From NCBI GenBank assembly GCA_965262365.1, contig OZ253541.1, positions 2,232,001 to 2,296,000 of the forward strand: a stretch of 64,000 nt of DNA, read 5' to 3'. This document shows positions 44,270-53,653 of the stretch, in pieces. The notes under the pieces are model-generated. The model saw only the letters and a list, made by a program, of their open reading frames with translations. It was not told the DNA's origin and did not search any database. This DNA is from UBA6522 sp965262365 (GTDB lineage Bacteria > Pseudomonadota > Gammaproteobacteria > Steroidobacterales > Rariloculaceae). Numbering within the stretch: the first letter of the stretch is position 1; the number at the start of each line of letters is the position of its first letter. The position numbers were made by a program, and so were the translations under genes.

Positions 44270-44668
44270 GTGAAGGCGCAGGTCGAACAACTCGCGAAAA
44301 TGTCCGAGACCCTCGAAAGCTCCGGATTCAGCAGGCCGCAAGCGAACGCAGTGATCGAATCCGTGGCGTTGGCGATGGAGACCTTTGCGGTCACGCCCGA
44401 GATTCTGGATGACCGCATCGACGGGCTCAGGGAAGAAATGAATGCGCGATTCGCGGAGCAGGGCAAGGACATCAAGGACATCCGCGAGTCCGTGAACCGG
44501 CTTGAGCAGAACATGCTCGAATTTCAGCGAAACATGCTCGAATTTCAGGGCAGCATACTCAGTCATCAGCGAAGCACAATTCGCTACATGCTGGCGTTCC
44601 TGCTGCTCATGCTCGGCGCGGTCGTGGGCATGTTCGGAGCCATTTTCAGCCAACTATTCGTAGCGTAG
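44270..44668 (+). CDS. Short coiled-coil protein with C-terminal membrane anchor
   Basis: 132 residues from a GTG at 44270 with GGAGG 9 bp upstream; this is more likely than the TTG at 44222. Residues about 55-100 form a coiled coil (IDGLREEMNARFAEQGKDI, NRLEQNMLEFQ). A single hydrophobic helix (YMLAFLLLMLGAVVGMFGAI) ends the protein. An 18-bp exact direct repeat (44510-44527 and 44531-44548, 21-bp period) duplicates a heptad, NMLEFQ. The pattern is like DUF1640 proteins. Function is unknown. Confidence 0.65.
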   Translation: MKAQVEQLAKMSETLESSGFSRPQANAVIESVALAMETFAVTPEILDDRIDGLREEMNARFAEQGKDIKDIRESVNRLEQNMLEFQRNMLEFQGSILSHQRSTIRYMLAFLLLMLGAVVGMFGAIFSQLFVA

Positions 44669-44730
44669 AGAGCTGATCGGATCCAGATTCGCGGCTCTTA
44701 CGGTAAATCGCGCGGCGGCTTCGGTGAAGT

Positions 44731-46167
44731 TCAGCGACCAGCCGAACTCGTGCGAAGCGTCAGAATCTGTTCGCTCAACGAATGGTATGCGGCTTGCTCT
44801 TCCGGGGAGAGCGCTCCGGCCAGGAGATTGACGTATTCGTAGGGGTCTTCCCGCAGATCGTAGAGTTCTTCCTCCCCCCGGAACCGCACCAGCTTGTAGC
44901 GCTGATTGCGCATCGCATAATCCCCGCTCTCCGCTCCCGCGAGACCATCATTGAAACGGTCGGCATAGAGCCAGTCCCGGCGGGACGGGGCATCGGGGTT
45001 CGATAACGCATAGAAGAGACTCACCGAATCGTGGGTCACCTCGTCCGGCACGGACTCCGCCGGATCGATCCCGGCCATTTCCATGATGGTGACGAACAGA
45101 TCCGTCGAGTTCACCAACACCTCGGACACAGCCCCGCGGGCCACTCCCGGACCCGTGACAATGAACGGCACGTTGACGCCGCCTTCGTAGACCGAGTTCT
45201 TTGCCCGCCCCGGCCGAAACGGAGGCCTGACGTTGGCACTGGCGGTGCCGTTGTCCCCCATGAATATGACGTAGGTGTTTTCGCGAACCTCGGGGTTCAG
45301 CGACGACAGAATCCGGCCGATCTGCGTATCCATGGCCTCGATCATTGCCGCGAAGTAAGCGTCGGACATTTCTTCGGGTACAGATTCAGAATCCAGGTGC
45401 GAGTAATCCGACTGCCAGGTTTCTTCAGGCGGCAGGTGCATCGGCACATGCGGAAGATTGAAGGCGAACCACAGAAACCACGGATCCTCGCCCCGCCCCT
45501 CGATCCACCGGATAGCGTCGTCCGCCTTGTCGACGGGCGTATAACCGGTCGTTCCAGTGACTTCGCCGTCAACGACCTTGTTCCAGCTAAAAAATGACTC
45601 GGTTTCCCCCGTGATCAGCCCCGAAAAATGATCGAAACCCACGAGATTGGGATGGTCGAGCCACCCATTGGGGGCATCGGCCAGGTGCCACTTGCCGATG
45701 GCAGCGGTCGCGTACCCCGGATCGGGGCTGGCCTTGAATGCCATGGGCAGGCTGAACTCTTCGGGCAAGAGGTATATGGGCACCTCAGTCGCACCCCTGG
45801 CCGTTATCGGACGCTCGTAAGATGCCCACCCGGGCCTCGCAGGGGGTTCGGGCAAGGGCGGACCGTGCGAGGTGGGCCGGCCGATACCGGTTCGGAATCC
45901 GTAGCGGCCCGTGAGCATGGTTGCGCGAGTGGGCGAGCAGATCGGCTGCGACCAGAAATTCGTGAAACGCACGCCCTGGTTAGCCAGCTCATCCAGGGCG
46001 GCCGTGGTTGGCGTGTTCTCCCCCACTCCGTAAGAGGCCAGGGTCTCCACACCCATGTCGTCGCCAATGAGGAGCAGAATATTCGGCGCCGCGCTCAGCC
46101 CGCCGGACAGAATCAGGGCCGGGATCAAAACGATTACCGGCCGCCAAATTTTTTTCTTCATGGCCAT
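44731..46167 (-). CDS. Exported sulfatase with formylglycine motif
   Basis: 478 residues from MAMKKKIWRPVIVLIPALIL, with GGAG upstream; a longer reading to 46266 is not needed. It has a signal peptide ending at SAAPN. DD (36-37) and CSPTR (77-81) form the active site. GKWHL and GDNGT are present. It is a paralogue of the sulfatase at 42622 with a longer middle insert. Both may act on sulfated polysaccharides or small sulfate esters. Confidence 0.85.
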   Translation of the reverse strand: MAMKKKIWRPVIVLIPALILSGGLSAAPNILLLIGDDMGVETLASYGVGENTPTTAALDELANQGVRFTNFWSQPICSPTRATMLTGRYGFRTGIGRPTSHGPPLPEPPARPGWASYERPITARGATEVPIYLLPEEFSLPMAFKASPDPGYATAAIGKWHLADAPNGWLDHPNLVGFDHFSGLITGETESFFSWNKVVDGEVTGTTGYTPVDKADDAIRWIEGRGEDPWFLWFAFNLPHVPMHLPPEETWQSDYSHLDSESVPEEMSDAYFAAMIEAMDTQIGRILSSLNPEVRENTYVIFMGDNGTASANVRPPFRPGRAKNSVYEGGVNVPFIVTGPGVARGAVSEVLVNSTDLFVTIMEMAGIDPAESVPDEVTHDSVSLFYALSNPDAPSRRDWLYADRFNDGLAGAESGDYAMRNQRYKLVRFRGEEELYDLREDPYEYVNLLAGALSPEEQAAYHSLSEQILTLRTSSAGR

Positions 46168-46490
46168 GCAGCCTACTCCCAAGTGAGGACTACGGCTGCT
46201 TGTAAACGGCCCCGCCCTGCATGACGAAGGGCGTACCGCGCTCCTTCGCCAGTTCAATAACATCATCGGTCAGGTAACTCGCGTGTTCTATCGAGTCGGC
46301 ACCGGCCGCGAGAAGTCCTGATTTGCGCAGCGAAAACAGCATTCGTCTCAACCTGAAGAGCGAGAGTCCGGGATCATTGTGGCCCGCCCGCTGGCGACGT
46401 GACAAGCGGGTGGACGCGGGGTGGACGCGGGGCTACCCCGTCGGGCACCCCCGCCGTGATGACATCGACGTGCCCTATACTCCATCCACT
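46168..46490. other. Intergenic region holding an amidohydrolase remnant and the rarA promoter
   Basis: The only protein-like sequence is the amidohydrolase fragment listed at 46190-46327. A TATACT -10-like sequence lies at 46476-46481, 9 bp before the rarA ATG. Confidence 0.5.
46190..46327 (-). pseudogene. C-terminal fragment of a metal-dependent amidohydrolase
   Basis: The minus strand encodes LAAGADSIEHASYLTDD, then VIELAKERGTPFVMQGG and a TAG at 46190-46192. AGxDSIEHxSxLxDExI and KERGT are typical of the end of imidazolonepropionase-like amidohydrolases. The rest of the gene is absent, so it is a remnant. Confidence 0.6.
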
Positions 46491-47801
46491 ATGGCGTTCA
46501 GACCGTTAGCCGACCGAATGCGGCCGCGAAAACTGGCTGAGATGGTCGGTCAAACACACGTACTCGGAGAGCGCCAGCCGTTGCGGGCGCTGCTCGAAGG
46601 CCATGGTCTGCATTCATTGATCCTGTGGGGACCGCCGGGTACCGGCAAGACGACCCTGGCACGGCTGGTTGCGACCGCTTTTGACGCGCAGTTTATCGGG
46701 CTGTCCGCAGTCCTTGCAGGCGTCAAGGACGTCCGATCGGCCGTCGATCAGGCGCGGATGGTTCGCTCGAACAGCGGTCAGGCAACGGTGCTTTTCCTTG
46801 ACGAAGTACACCGCTTCAACAAGGCCCAGCAGGATGCATTCCTGCCCTTCGTCGAGGACGGTACGCTGGTCTTCATCGGCGCCACCACCGAGAACCCGTC
46901 GTTCGCCCTGAACAATGCGTTGTTGTCGCGTGCCCGAACGTATGTGCTCAAACCGCTGGATGCCGGGGACATCGCGAATCTGCTGCGCCGCGCGCTTCAA
47001 GACGGCGAGCGTGGACTCGGCGAGGCGCGGCTTGAGGCGTCGCCGGAACTGATCCAGCGTCTCGCGGACTCTGCGGATGGCGACGCTCGCCGTGGATACA
47101 ACCTGCTTGAGCTGGCCGCCGAACTGAGCGAGCAGATCAATGGCCGCGCCACCCTGACGCCCAAGGCAGTCGACTCCGTGCTCCAGGGAAGCTACCGACG
47201 TTTTGACAAGCAGGGCGATGTCTTCTACGACCAGATTTCGGCGTTGCACAAGTCCGTTCGCGGCTCAGATCCGGATGCGGCCCTGTACTGGTTGGTGCGG
47301 ATGCTGGATGGCGGCTGCGATCCCCTGTACATCGCGCGCCGGCTGGTTCGCATGGCCACGGAGGATATCGGCAACGCCGATCCGCGGGCGCTGCGTCTGG
47401 CGCTGGATGCGTGGGAGTGCTACGAACGCCTGGGAAGCCCCGAGGGCGAACTGACGCTTGCGCAGGCGGTGATTTTCCTGGCCTGCGCGGCCAAGAGCAA
47501 CGCCGTGACCAAGGCGATGGCGGCCGCTTCTCGGGACGTCAAACGCTACGGATCGCTGGATGTTCCGCCCCATCTGCGCAATGCGCCCACCAGGCTGATG
47601 AAGGAGCTCGGCCACGGCGAGGGGTACCGCTACGATCATGACGAGGACGGTGCCTTCGCGGCCGGGCAGACCTATTTTCCGGAGGGGATGCCGAAGCAGA
47701 TTTACTACAACCCCGTCGATCGTGGTCTGGAGCAAAGGATCTCGGAGAAGCTCAGGCGGCTGCGCAGTCTGAACCGGAAAGCCCGCGATTCAACCGGCTA
47801 A
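46491..47801 (+). CDS. rarA: Replication-associated recombination protein A (MgsA/RarA ATPase)
   Basis: 436 residues from MAFRPLADRMRPRKLAEMVGQ; the frame is open upstream but the family begins here. Walker A WGPPGTGKTTLA, Walker B VLFLDEVHRFNKAQQDAFLP and sensor GATTENPSF are visible. The C-terminal half shows DPDAALYWLVRMLDGGCDP, typical of the clamp-loader-like tetramerisation domain. No ribosome site precedes the ATG, and a TATACT sits at 46476-46481, so the transcript may be leaderless. In E. coli rarA is between lolA and serS; here it is inverted relative to both. Confidence 0.92.
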   Translation: MAFRPLADRMRPRKLAEMVGQTHVLGERQPLRALLEGHGLHSLILWGPPGTGKTTLARLVATAFDAQFIGLSAVLAGVKDVRSAVDQARMVRSNSGQATVLFLDEVHRFNKAQQDAFLPFVEDGTLVFIGATTENPSFALNNALLSRARTYVLKPLDAGDIANLLRRALQDGERGLGEARLEASPELIQRLADSADGDARRGYNLLELAAELSEQINGRATLTPKAVDSVLQGSYRRFDKQGDVFYDQISALHKSVRGSDPDAALYWLVRMLDGGCDPLYIARRLVRMATEDIGNADPRALRLALDAWECYERLGSPEGELTLAQAVIFLACAAKSNAVTKAMAAASRDVKRYGSLDVPPHLRNAPTRLMKELGHGEGYRYDHDEDGAFAAGQTYFPEGMPKQIYYNPVDRGLEQRISEKLRRLRSLNRKARDSTG

Positions 47802-47913
47802 CTCGTCTGCAAGTCGGTAGCACTGCGCAGTTCCGGCCGGTTGACCAGAACGATGTCGATTTCCTCCGGCGCATCGGCGATGACTGCCATGGCAGGTACC
47901 TCGGTGACGGACG

Positions 47914-49191
47914 TCAAGCGCCGATTCGTGTCAGTCCGCCCATGTAGGGTTGCAGCGCTTCCGGAACGATTACAGACCCGTCGGCCTGCTGAAAATTTTC
48001 GATCACGGCAATGAGCGCTCGACCAGCCGCAATCCCGGAGCCGTTCAACGTATGCACGGGTTCGGGCTTGCCGGTATCCGGATTTCGCCAGCGCGCGTGC
48101 ATGCGCCGGGCCTGGAAGTCCTCGCAGTTGCTGCAGGAAGAGATTTCCCGGTAGCGGTTCTGGCCTGGCAGCCAGACTTCGAGATCGTAGGTCTTTGCCG
48201 CACTGAACCCCGTATCCCCGGCGCACAGCGTCACTTTCCGATAAGGCAGTTCCAGGCGCTGCAGAATGACCTCCGCGTGCCCCGTCAACTCTTCCAGTGC
48301 CCGGCAGGAGTCACCTGGCGTCGTCACCTGCACCAGTTCCACCTTCTCGAACTGGTGCATGCGGATCATCCCGCGGGTGTCCTTGCCGTAGGAACCCGCT
48401 TCGGAGCGGAAACACGGCGTGTGCGCCGTCAAGCGCATGGGCAGTTGCCCGGGCGCCAGGATTTCGTCGCGCACCAGGTTGGTGAGGGGCACCTCAGCCG
48501 TGGGAATCAAACGCAGTCCGCGTTCACCCTGAACGGAAAAGAGATCGTCGCCGAACTTCGGCAATTGCCCCGTGCCGAACAGCGCGGCGTCGGTGACCAG
48601 GTACGGTACGTAGCATTCGGTGTAGCCGTGCTCGCCGATGTGAACGTCCAGCATGAACTGAACCAGCGCCCGGTGCATGCGGGCCAGGCCGCCTCGCAGG
48701 ACGGAAAACCGGCTTCCCGACAGTTTGGCCGCCCCTTCGAAGTCCAGGAGTCCGAGTCCCTCCCCCAGCGCGACATGGTCTTTCGGTTTGAAGTCGAAGG
48801 TCGGCGGTTCACCCCACTTGAGCACCTCCTCGTTGGATGCCTCGTTTGCTCCATCCGGCACGGTATCGTGGAGCAGATTGGGTATCCCGGCGAGAAAGTC
48901 ATGCAACTCCTCCTGCAGCGAACCGAGGTCCGCTTCCGCCGCCGCCAGCGCTTCGCCGAGTTCCTTCACCTTGAGTCTGAGCGGCTCGATGTCCTCGCCC
49001 GAGGCTTTCGCCCGGCCGATTCCCCTGGAGCGCTCGTTGCGTTCGTGACGCAGCGACTCCACCTTAACTTGCACTGCTTTGCGCACTAGTTCCAACCTTA
49101 TGTAGTGGTCACGGTCGAGCACGAAACCGCGCCGGGCCAAATTAACGGCGACAGCTTCGAGATCGGAGCGCAATCCTCTGGGGTCTAGCAT
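47914..49191 (-). CDS. serS: Seryl-tRNA synthetase
   Basis: 425 residues from MLDPRGLRSDLEAVAVNLA; the ATG at 49224 lacks the family start. The N-terminal coiled coil (residues about 30-110) includes ALAAAEADLGSLQEEL. Class II motifs follow: motif 2 in TPCFRSEAGSYGKDTRGMIRMHQFEKVE (split: PCFRSEAGSYGKDTRG, RMHQFEKVE), and motif 3 in LNGSGIAAGRALIAVIEN. It charges tRNA-Ser and, in bacteria, tRNA-Sec. It is followed downstream by rarA (convergent). Confidence 0.95.
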   Translation of the reverse strand: MLDPRGLRSDLEAVAVNLARRGFVLDRDHYIRLELVRKAVQVKVESLRHERNERSRGIGRAKASGEDIEPLRLKVKELGEALAAAEADLGSLQEELHDFLAGIPNLLHDTVPDGANEASNEEVLKWGEPPTFDFKPKDHVALGEGLGLLDFEGAAKLSGSRFSVLRGGLARMHRALVQFMLDVHIGEHGYTECYVPYLVTDAALFGTGQLPKFGDDLFSVQGERGLRLIPTAEVPLTNLVRDEILAPGQLPMRLTAHTPCFRSEAGSYGKDTRGMIRMHQFEKVELVQVTTPGDSCRALEELTGHAEVILQRLELPYRKVTLCAGDTGFSAAKTYDLEVWLPGQNRYREISSCSNCEDFQARRMHARWRNPDTGKPEPVHTLNGSGIAAGRALIAVIENFQQADGSVIVPEALQPYMGGLTRIGA

Positions 49192-49236
49192 GCCTGCCTC
49201 AATTGGATCAGGTACGGGGGGCAACCCTCCATTAAC

Positions 49237-50004
49237 TTACTGGTCATCGTCAACCCGCTGGTCCGCTTCAACCACATCGCCATCCCCCCCGGCGTCTCCG
49301 TCGTTACCCCTATTTTCCGCCAGTACCGGCTCGCCGATTACGTCCGTGCCCTCCGGTGGATTGAATTCGAAGAACTCATCTTCAATGTCCGGATTGGCCA
49401 TCACATCATGAAATTCAATGGACGTGACCTGGCCCAGTGCATCGACCAGTATCAGCGCAGCGAGTTCACCGGCGTCAAACCCCACCTGAATCAGGCGAAA
49501 GTCCACGCCCCGCTCCCGCGGAGTCAGCCTGATCCAGTCGATCGGCCCATCGCGGAAACTCTCCGTGACCTCGAACCCGTCACGCACCTGCCCGTCACCA
49601 CTGAGCAGCATCGCCGGCGAGGATGCGATCGCGCCGTCCAGCGGACTGACGGTGATCTGTGCCAGTTCCACGTCATAGATCCACAGGTTTGCGGCATCCG
49701 CCACGACCTGCTGCTCAAATGGCTCCGCATAACTCCACAGGAACCGGTTCGGCCGTTTCAGCGTGAATGTGCCGGAGGCCTCTTCGACCAGGTTCCCGTC
49801 GCCGTCCAGCAGTTCCTGGGTGAACTGCGCCCGAAATGTGCGAGTCTCGTCGAGGAATCGGTCCAGGTGCAGGGAGCCGCTTTCGCTCGCTTGGGTTGGC
49901 TGGGCAGCCGGCGCCTGGTCTTGTGCCGCGGCCGGCGCTGCATCCACCACTACCGCCAATACGACCAGCATCACCGACACCGCGAACAGCTTCGCCCGCT
50001 TCAC
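49237..50004 (-). CDS. lolA: Outer-membrane lipoprotein carrier protein LolA
   Basis: 255 residues from GTG 50004 (MKRAKLFAVSVMLVVLAVVV; signal peptide ends near AAAQDQ). The body shows the LolA pattern: LDETRTFRAQFTQELLDGDG, GTFTLKRPNRFLWSYAEPFEQ and LWIYDVELAQITV. LolA shuttles lipoproteins through the periplasm. A C-terminal acidic tail of about 25 residues (GNDGDAGGDGDVVEADQRV) is not normal. The start follows the ftsK stop by 23 bp. Confidence 0.9.
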   Translation of the reverse strand: MKRAKLFAVSVMLVVLAVVVDAAPAAAQDQAPAAQPTQASESGSLHLDRFLDETRTFRAQFTQELLDGDGNLVEEASGTFTLKRPNRFLWSYAEPFEQQVVADAANLWIYDVELAQITVSPLDGAIASSPAMLLSGDGQVRDGFEVTESFRDGPIDWIRLTPRERGVDFRLIQVGFDAGELAALILVDALGQVTSIEFHDVMANPDIEDEFFEFNPPEGTDVIGEPVLAENRGNDGDAGGDGDVVEADQRVDDDQ

Positions 50005-50026
50005 AGCCCACTCACTACCGTGCGGA

Positions 50027-52294
50027 TCAGTCGTCAATGGATGGCGGCGGCGGCGCCAGGACCTCGCGGGTCCCGTTCGATTGCAGGCTGCCCACGATAC
50101 CCGCCTCCTCCATGGTCTCGACCATTCGTGCGGCGCGGTTGTAGCCGATCTTGAGCCGGCGCTGGACGCTGGAAATGGATGCCTTGCGAGACTCGGTGAC
50201 GATCCGCACCGCCTCGTCGTAGAGGGGGTCCTCCTCTCCATCCAGCCCCCCGCGCTGCACGGGATCGATCCCCGGAATGGACTCCGGCGGTCCGCTCAGC
50301 ACATCGTCGGCGAACGCGGGTGGACCCGTGGCGCGCAGGTTGCTGACCACCGCATGGACTTCGTGATCATCCACGAAGGCGCCGTGGACTCGCGTCGGCG
50401 TGGACGTGCCCGGCGGCAGGTACAGCATGTCGCCGTGCCCGAGCAGGTGTTCCGCACCGATCTGGTCGAGAATGGTGCGCGAATCCACCTTGGCGGACAC
50501 CTGGAACGCGATGCGGCTGGGGATATTGGCCTTGATGAGGCCCGTGATCACATCCACCGACGGACGCTGGGTCGCGATGATCATGTGGATCCCCGACGCG
50601 CGGGCCTTCTGGGCGAGTCTGGCGATGAGTTCTTCCACCTTCTTGCCGACCAGCATCATCATGTCGGCGAGTTCGTCGATGACAACGACCACGTAGGGCA
50701 ATGGCTCCAGATGTGGAATCTCCTCCTCCGACGTGCCGGCCTCGACGGTGGGATCCGGGATCGGACGGCCCTTCGAAATCGCGGCGCTCACCTGGCGGTT
50801 GAAACTCGAGAGGTGGCGTACCTTCAGTGTCGACATCAGCCGGTAGCGGCGCTCCATTTCCGCGACGCACCAGCGCAGCGCGTTGGCGGCCTCGCTCATG
50901 TCGGTCACCACCGGCGCGAGCAGGTGGGGAATGCCCTCGTATACCGAAAGCTCCAGCATCTTCGGATCGATCAGGATCAGCCGCACGTGCTCCGGCCGCG
51001 ACTTGTAGAGCAGACTCAGCACCATGGCGTTCAGAGCCACCGACTTGCCCGATCCGGTGGTACCGGCGATCAGCAGATGAGGCATCTTGCCCAGATCGGT
51101 CACGACGGGCTGCCCGCCGATATCCTTGCCGAGCGCGAGCGCGAGCGGCGACTTGAGTTTCTCGTAGACCCGGGACTTGATGATTTCTCCCAGCGTGACC
51201 AGTTCGCGCACTTCGTTGGGAATTTCCAGGCCCACGAAGGGTTTGCCGGGAATCACCTCGACGACTCGTACGCTCACGGTGGACAGCGAACGCGCCAGAT
51301 CCTTGGCGAGATTGCTGATCCGGCTGACCTTCACGCCGGGCGCCGGCTTGAGTTCGAAGCGCGTCACCACCGGCCCCGGGTGCACGGAGACGACTTCCAC
51401 ATCGATACCGAAATCGCCCAGCTTCAACTCCACCAGGCGCGACATGGCCTCCAGCGCTTCGTTGGAGTATCCCCCCTCTCGAGGTGGGGCATCGTCCAGG
51501 AGCGATAACGGCGGTGGTTCACCGGATGAAACCGACTCGAACAGCGGCACCTGCTTCTCGCGCTCCAGCCGCTCGCCGGTCTGCGGCGCTACGAACGTCG
51601 GTTCTATCCGCGGCTCAGCACGCTTTCGCTTGGCGCGGGTCTTTTTTTTCACTACGCGCCGGCGTTGCCGCTTGACGTGGCGGCCCTTGCTTCGCTCCCT
51701 CCGCTTCTTGAACAGGGCGCGGGTTCCGCTCGCGCCGTTCAGTACACCGGCGCCCATGGCGTCCATCACGGCAAGCCACGAAACGCCGGTGGCAAGCGAA
51801 ACGGATACGAACCACAGCACCAGCAACAGCACTGTCGCGCCGAGATGACCCAGCAATTGCTCCACTCCGCCACCGACAAGCTGGCCCAGGATGCCGCCGG
51901 CGGTCGCGCGCAAATCCGACGCGAAAATATTCAGCGTCGCCAGCCCGCAACTGGTGGCCAATAGCAGGACGAACCCTCCCGCGCGCCACCATACGACCGG
52001 TCGAAGCGGACGCGCCTCGATCTTGCCGCGCTTCCTCGACCGGAATATCAACAGTCCCGCCAGCATGACCAGCAGGGGAAAGAGAAAGGCCGGTCCCCCG
52101 AACAGCAGATACGCCAGGTCGGCGAACCACGCCCCGGCCGGACCCATGCGGTTACTAACCGTCTGGGAGTCGCCGCCTACGCTGAACGAGGGATCGGCAG
52201 GGTCGTAGGTGGCCAGCGCCAGGAATAGAATGATGCCCAACCCGGCGAGAATCCATAGCGCGGATTCCCTGAGCCCGCGGATTCGCGGAGCCAT
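50027..52294 (-). CDS. ftsK: DNA translocase FtsK
   Basis: 755 residues from MAPRIRGLRESALWIL; a TTG at 52333 (SRSKVSG) is as plausible. Four or five N-terminal membrane segments are visible (ALWILAGLGIILFLALATY, FLFPLLVMLAGLLIF and more). A short basic linker (RRRVVKKKTRAKRKRA) follows. The motor has Walker A GTTGSGKSVALNAMV and the Walker B VVVIDELADMMM. The C-terminal gamma winged helix begins DPLYDEAVRIV and ends GIVGSLQSNGTREV. It coordinates chromosome dimer resolution and division. The linker is short. Confidence 0.93.
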   Translation of the reverse strand: MAPRIRGLRESALWILAGLGIILFLALATYDPADPSFSVGGDSQTVSNRMGPAGAWFADLAYLLFGGPAFLFPLLVMLAGLLIFRSRKRGKIEARPLRPVVWWRAGGFVLLLATSCGLATLNIFASDLRATAGGILGQLVGGGVEQLLGHLGATVLLLVLWFVSVSLATGVSWLAVMDAMGAGVLNGASGTRALFKKRRERSKGRHVKRQRRRVVKKKTRAKRKRAEPRIEPTFVAPQTGERLEREKQVPLFESVSSGEPPPLSLLDDAPPREGGYSNEALEAMSRLVELKLGDFGIDVEVVSVHPGPVVTRFELKPAPGVKVSRISNLAKDLARSLSTVSVRVVEVIPGKPFVGLEIPNEVRELVTLGEIIKSRVYEKLKSPLALALGKDIGGQPVVTDLGKMPHLLIAGTTGSGKSVALNAMVLSLLYKSRPEHVRLILIDPKMLELSVYEGIPHLLAPVVTDMSEAANALRWCVAEMERRYRLMSTLKVRHLSSFNRQVSAAISKGRPIPDPTVEAGTSEEEIPHLEPLPYVVVVIDELADMMMLVGKKVEELIARLAQKARASGIHMIIATQRPSVDVITGLIKANIPSRIAFQVSAKVDSRTILDQIGAEHLLGHGDMLYLPPGTSTPTRVHGAFVDDHEVHAVVSNLRATGPPAFADDVLSGPPESIPGIDPVQRGGLDGEEDPLYDEAVRIVTESRKASISSVQRRLKIGYNRAARMVETMEEAGIVGSLQSNGTREVLAPPPPSIDD

Positions 52295-52459
52295 CGCGGA
52301 TGACGCGACACCACTGACTTTGGATCTGCTCAAGTTTTGTCCGAAACTAACGAAGCCCGACGCCGCATATCGGGTTGGTTCCACCAGGGGATTGCCCCGG
52401 GGAGACACTGCGGGTGAGTATACAGCCAACGCGGCCGACGAAACCACGATGACCGGGAA

Positions 52460-53653
52460 ATGACGCTACGGGTCCAGCAACACGACAGCATCCTCGAGAT
52501 CGACGCGACTGCATGGAACGTGCTTGCGGCGGACTCGCCGTTCCTGCGCCATGAGTTCCTGAGCGCCCTGGAAAACGCCGGTTGCGTGGGACCGGAAACC
52601 GCCTGGCAACCGGCGTACCTCATCGCCTCCGACGACGCCGGCCGCCTGGTGGGTGCCCTGCCCCTCTATATCAAGTACGACTCACGAGGAGAATTCGTGT
52701 TTGACTGGAGTTGGGCGGCCGCCTATGAGCAGGCGGGCCTGTCCTACTATCCAAAACTCGTCTCTGCGGTGCCCTTCACGCCGGCCACTGGCCGGCGCGT
52801 ACTCGTCGATGGGGACTCGAAGTTCCAACCCATCGCAGCGGAACTCCTGATCGCGGCGCGGACCCTCGGCGCAGAAATCCACGCCTCGTCCATGCACGTA
52901 CTGTTCCCGACGGACAGCGAAAGGCACTTTCTCCGGAACGACGGGCTCATGTCCCGCAAGAGTTGCCAGTTCCATTGGCACAACGACGAGTACGCGTCCT
53001 TCGAGGACTTCCTCGAGCGATTTACCTCGATGAAACGGAAAAAGGTGCGCCGCGAACGACGGCGCATCGCGGAGGCCAATATCACCTTCGAACACCTCCG
53101 GGGCGATGAACCTGGCGCCGAGGACTGGGACGCAGTCTACGAGTACTACTCACACACGTTTCTCCGGCGCGGCCGCGCACCGTATCTCAACCGCGAGTTC
53201 TTCGCCGAAATCGCGCGCACCATGCCGGAGAACCTGGTTGTCATACTCGCGCGGTTCGAGGGCCGGCCCATCGCCACGGCGATCTGTTTCCGCAGCGATG
53301 ACACGCTCTACGGCCGCTATTGGGGAAGCCTGGCCGACTTCCACAGCCTGCACTTCGAGGCCTGCTACTACCAGGGCATCGACTACTGTATCCGCGAGGG
53401 ATTGAGCCGCTTTGAACCGGGCACGCAGGGCGAGCACAAGCTGAGCCGCGGATTTACGCCCATGGCGACCTGGTCAAGCCACTGGATCGCCAACCCCGGA
53501 TTCGCGCGGGCGATCGGGCGGTTTCTCGACCAGGAACGCGATCACGTCAACGCCTACATGCGTGAGTTGGCCGCTCATACCCCGTATCGAAAGGATCAGC
53601 CCGAACCGGGTCCCGCGCGAGCCGTCGCGGCGCTGCGCCAAGGCTCGCTGTGA
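52460..53653 (+). CDS. GNAT/FemAB-type acyltransferase family protein (COG3146-like)
   Basis: A 397-residue protein. The features PFLRHEFLSALENAGCVG at the N-terminus, GWxP-like WQPAYL and VGALPLYIKYDSRGEFVFDW identify the peptidogalycan-biosynthesis-like family. The C-terminal GNAT-like part has KRKKVRRERRRIAEANI and YWGSLADFHSLHFEACYYQG. It is divergent from ftsK and coupled to aat (53650-53653 overlap). Substrate unknown. Confidence 0.85.
   Translation: MTLRVQQHDSILEIDATAWNVLAADSPFLRHEFLSALENAGCVGPETAWQPAYLIASDDAGRLVGALPLYIKYDSRGEFVFDWSWAAAYEQAGLSYYPKLVSAVPFTPATGRRVLVDGDSKFQPIAAELLIAARTLGAEIHASSMHVLFPTDSERHFLRNDGLMSRKSCQFHWHNDEYASFEDFLERFTSMKRKKVRRERRRIAEANITFEHLRGDEPGAEDWDAVYEYYSHTFLRRGRAPYLNREFFAEIARTMPENLVVILARFEGRPIATAICFRSDDTLYGRYWGSLADFHSLHFEACYYQGIDYCIREGLSRFEPGTQGEHKLSRGFTPMATWSSHWIANPGFARAIGRFLDQERDHVNAYMRELAAHTPYRKDQPEPGPARAVAALRQGSL

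Noticed and set aside
42349..44412. 687-codon plus-strand frame
   Set aside because: It runs antisense to the sulfatase and into the Lrp gene in another frame.
47798..48226. Minus-strand frame of 142 codons at the serS end
   Set aside because: Most of it lies over the serS C-terminus in another frame, and it has no family features.
49763..51508. 581-codon plus-strand frame over ftsK and lolA
   Set aside because: Both genes are certain on the minus strand.
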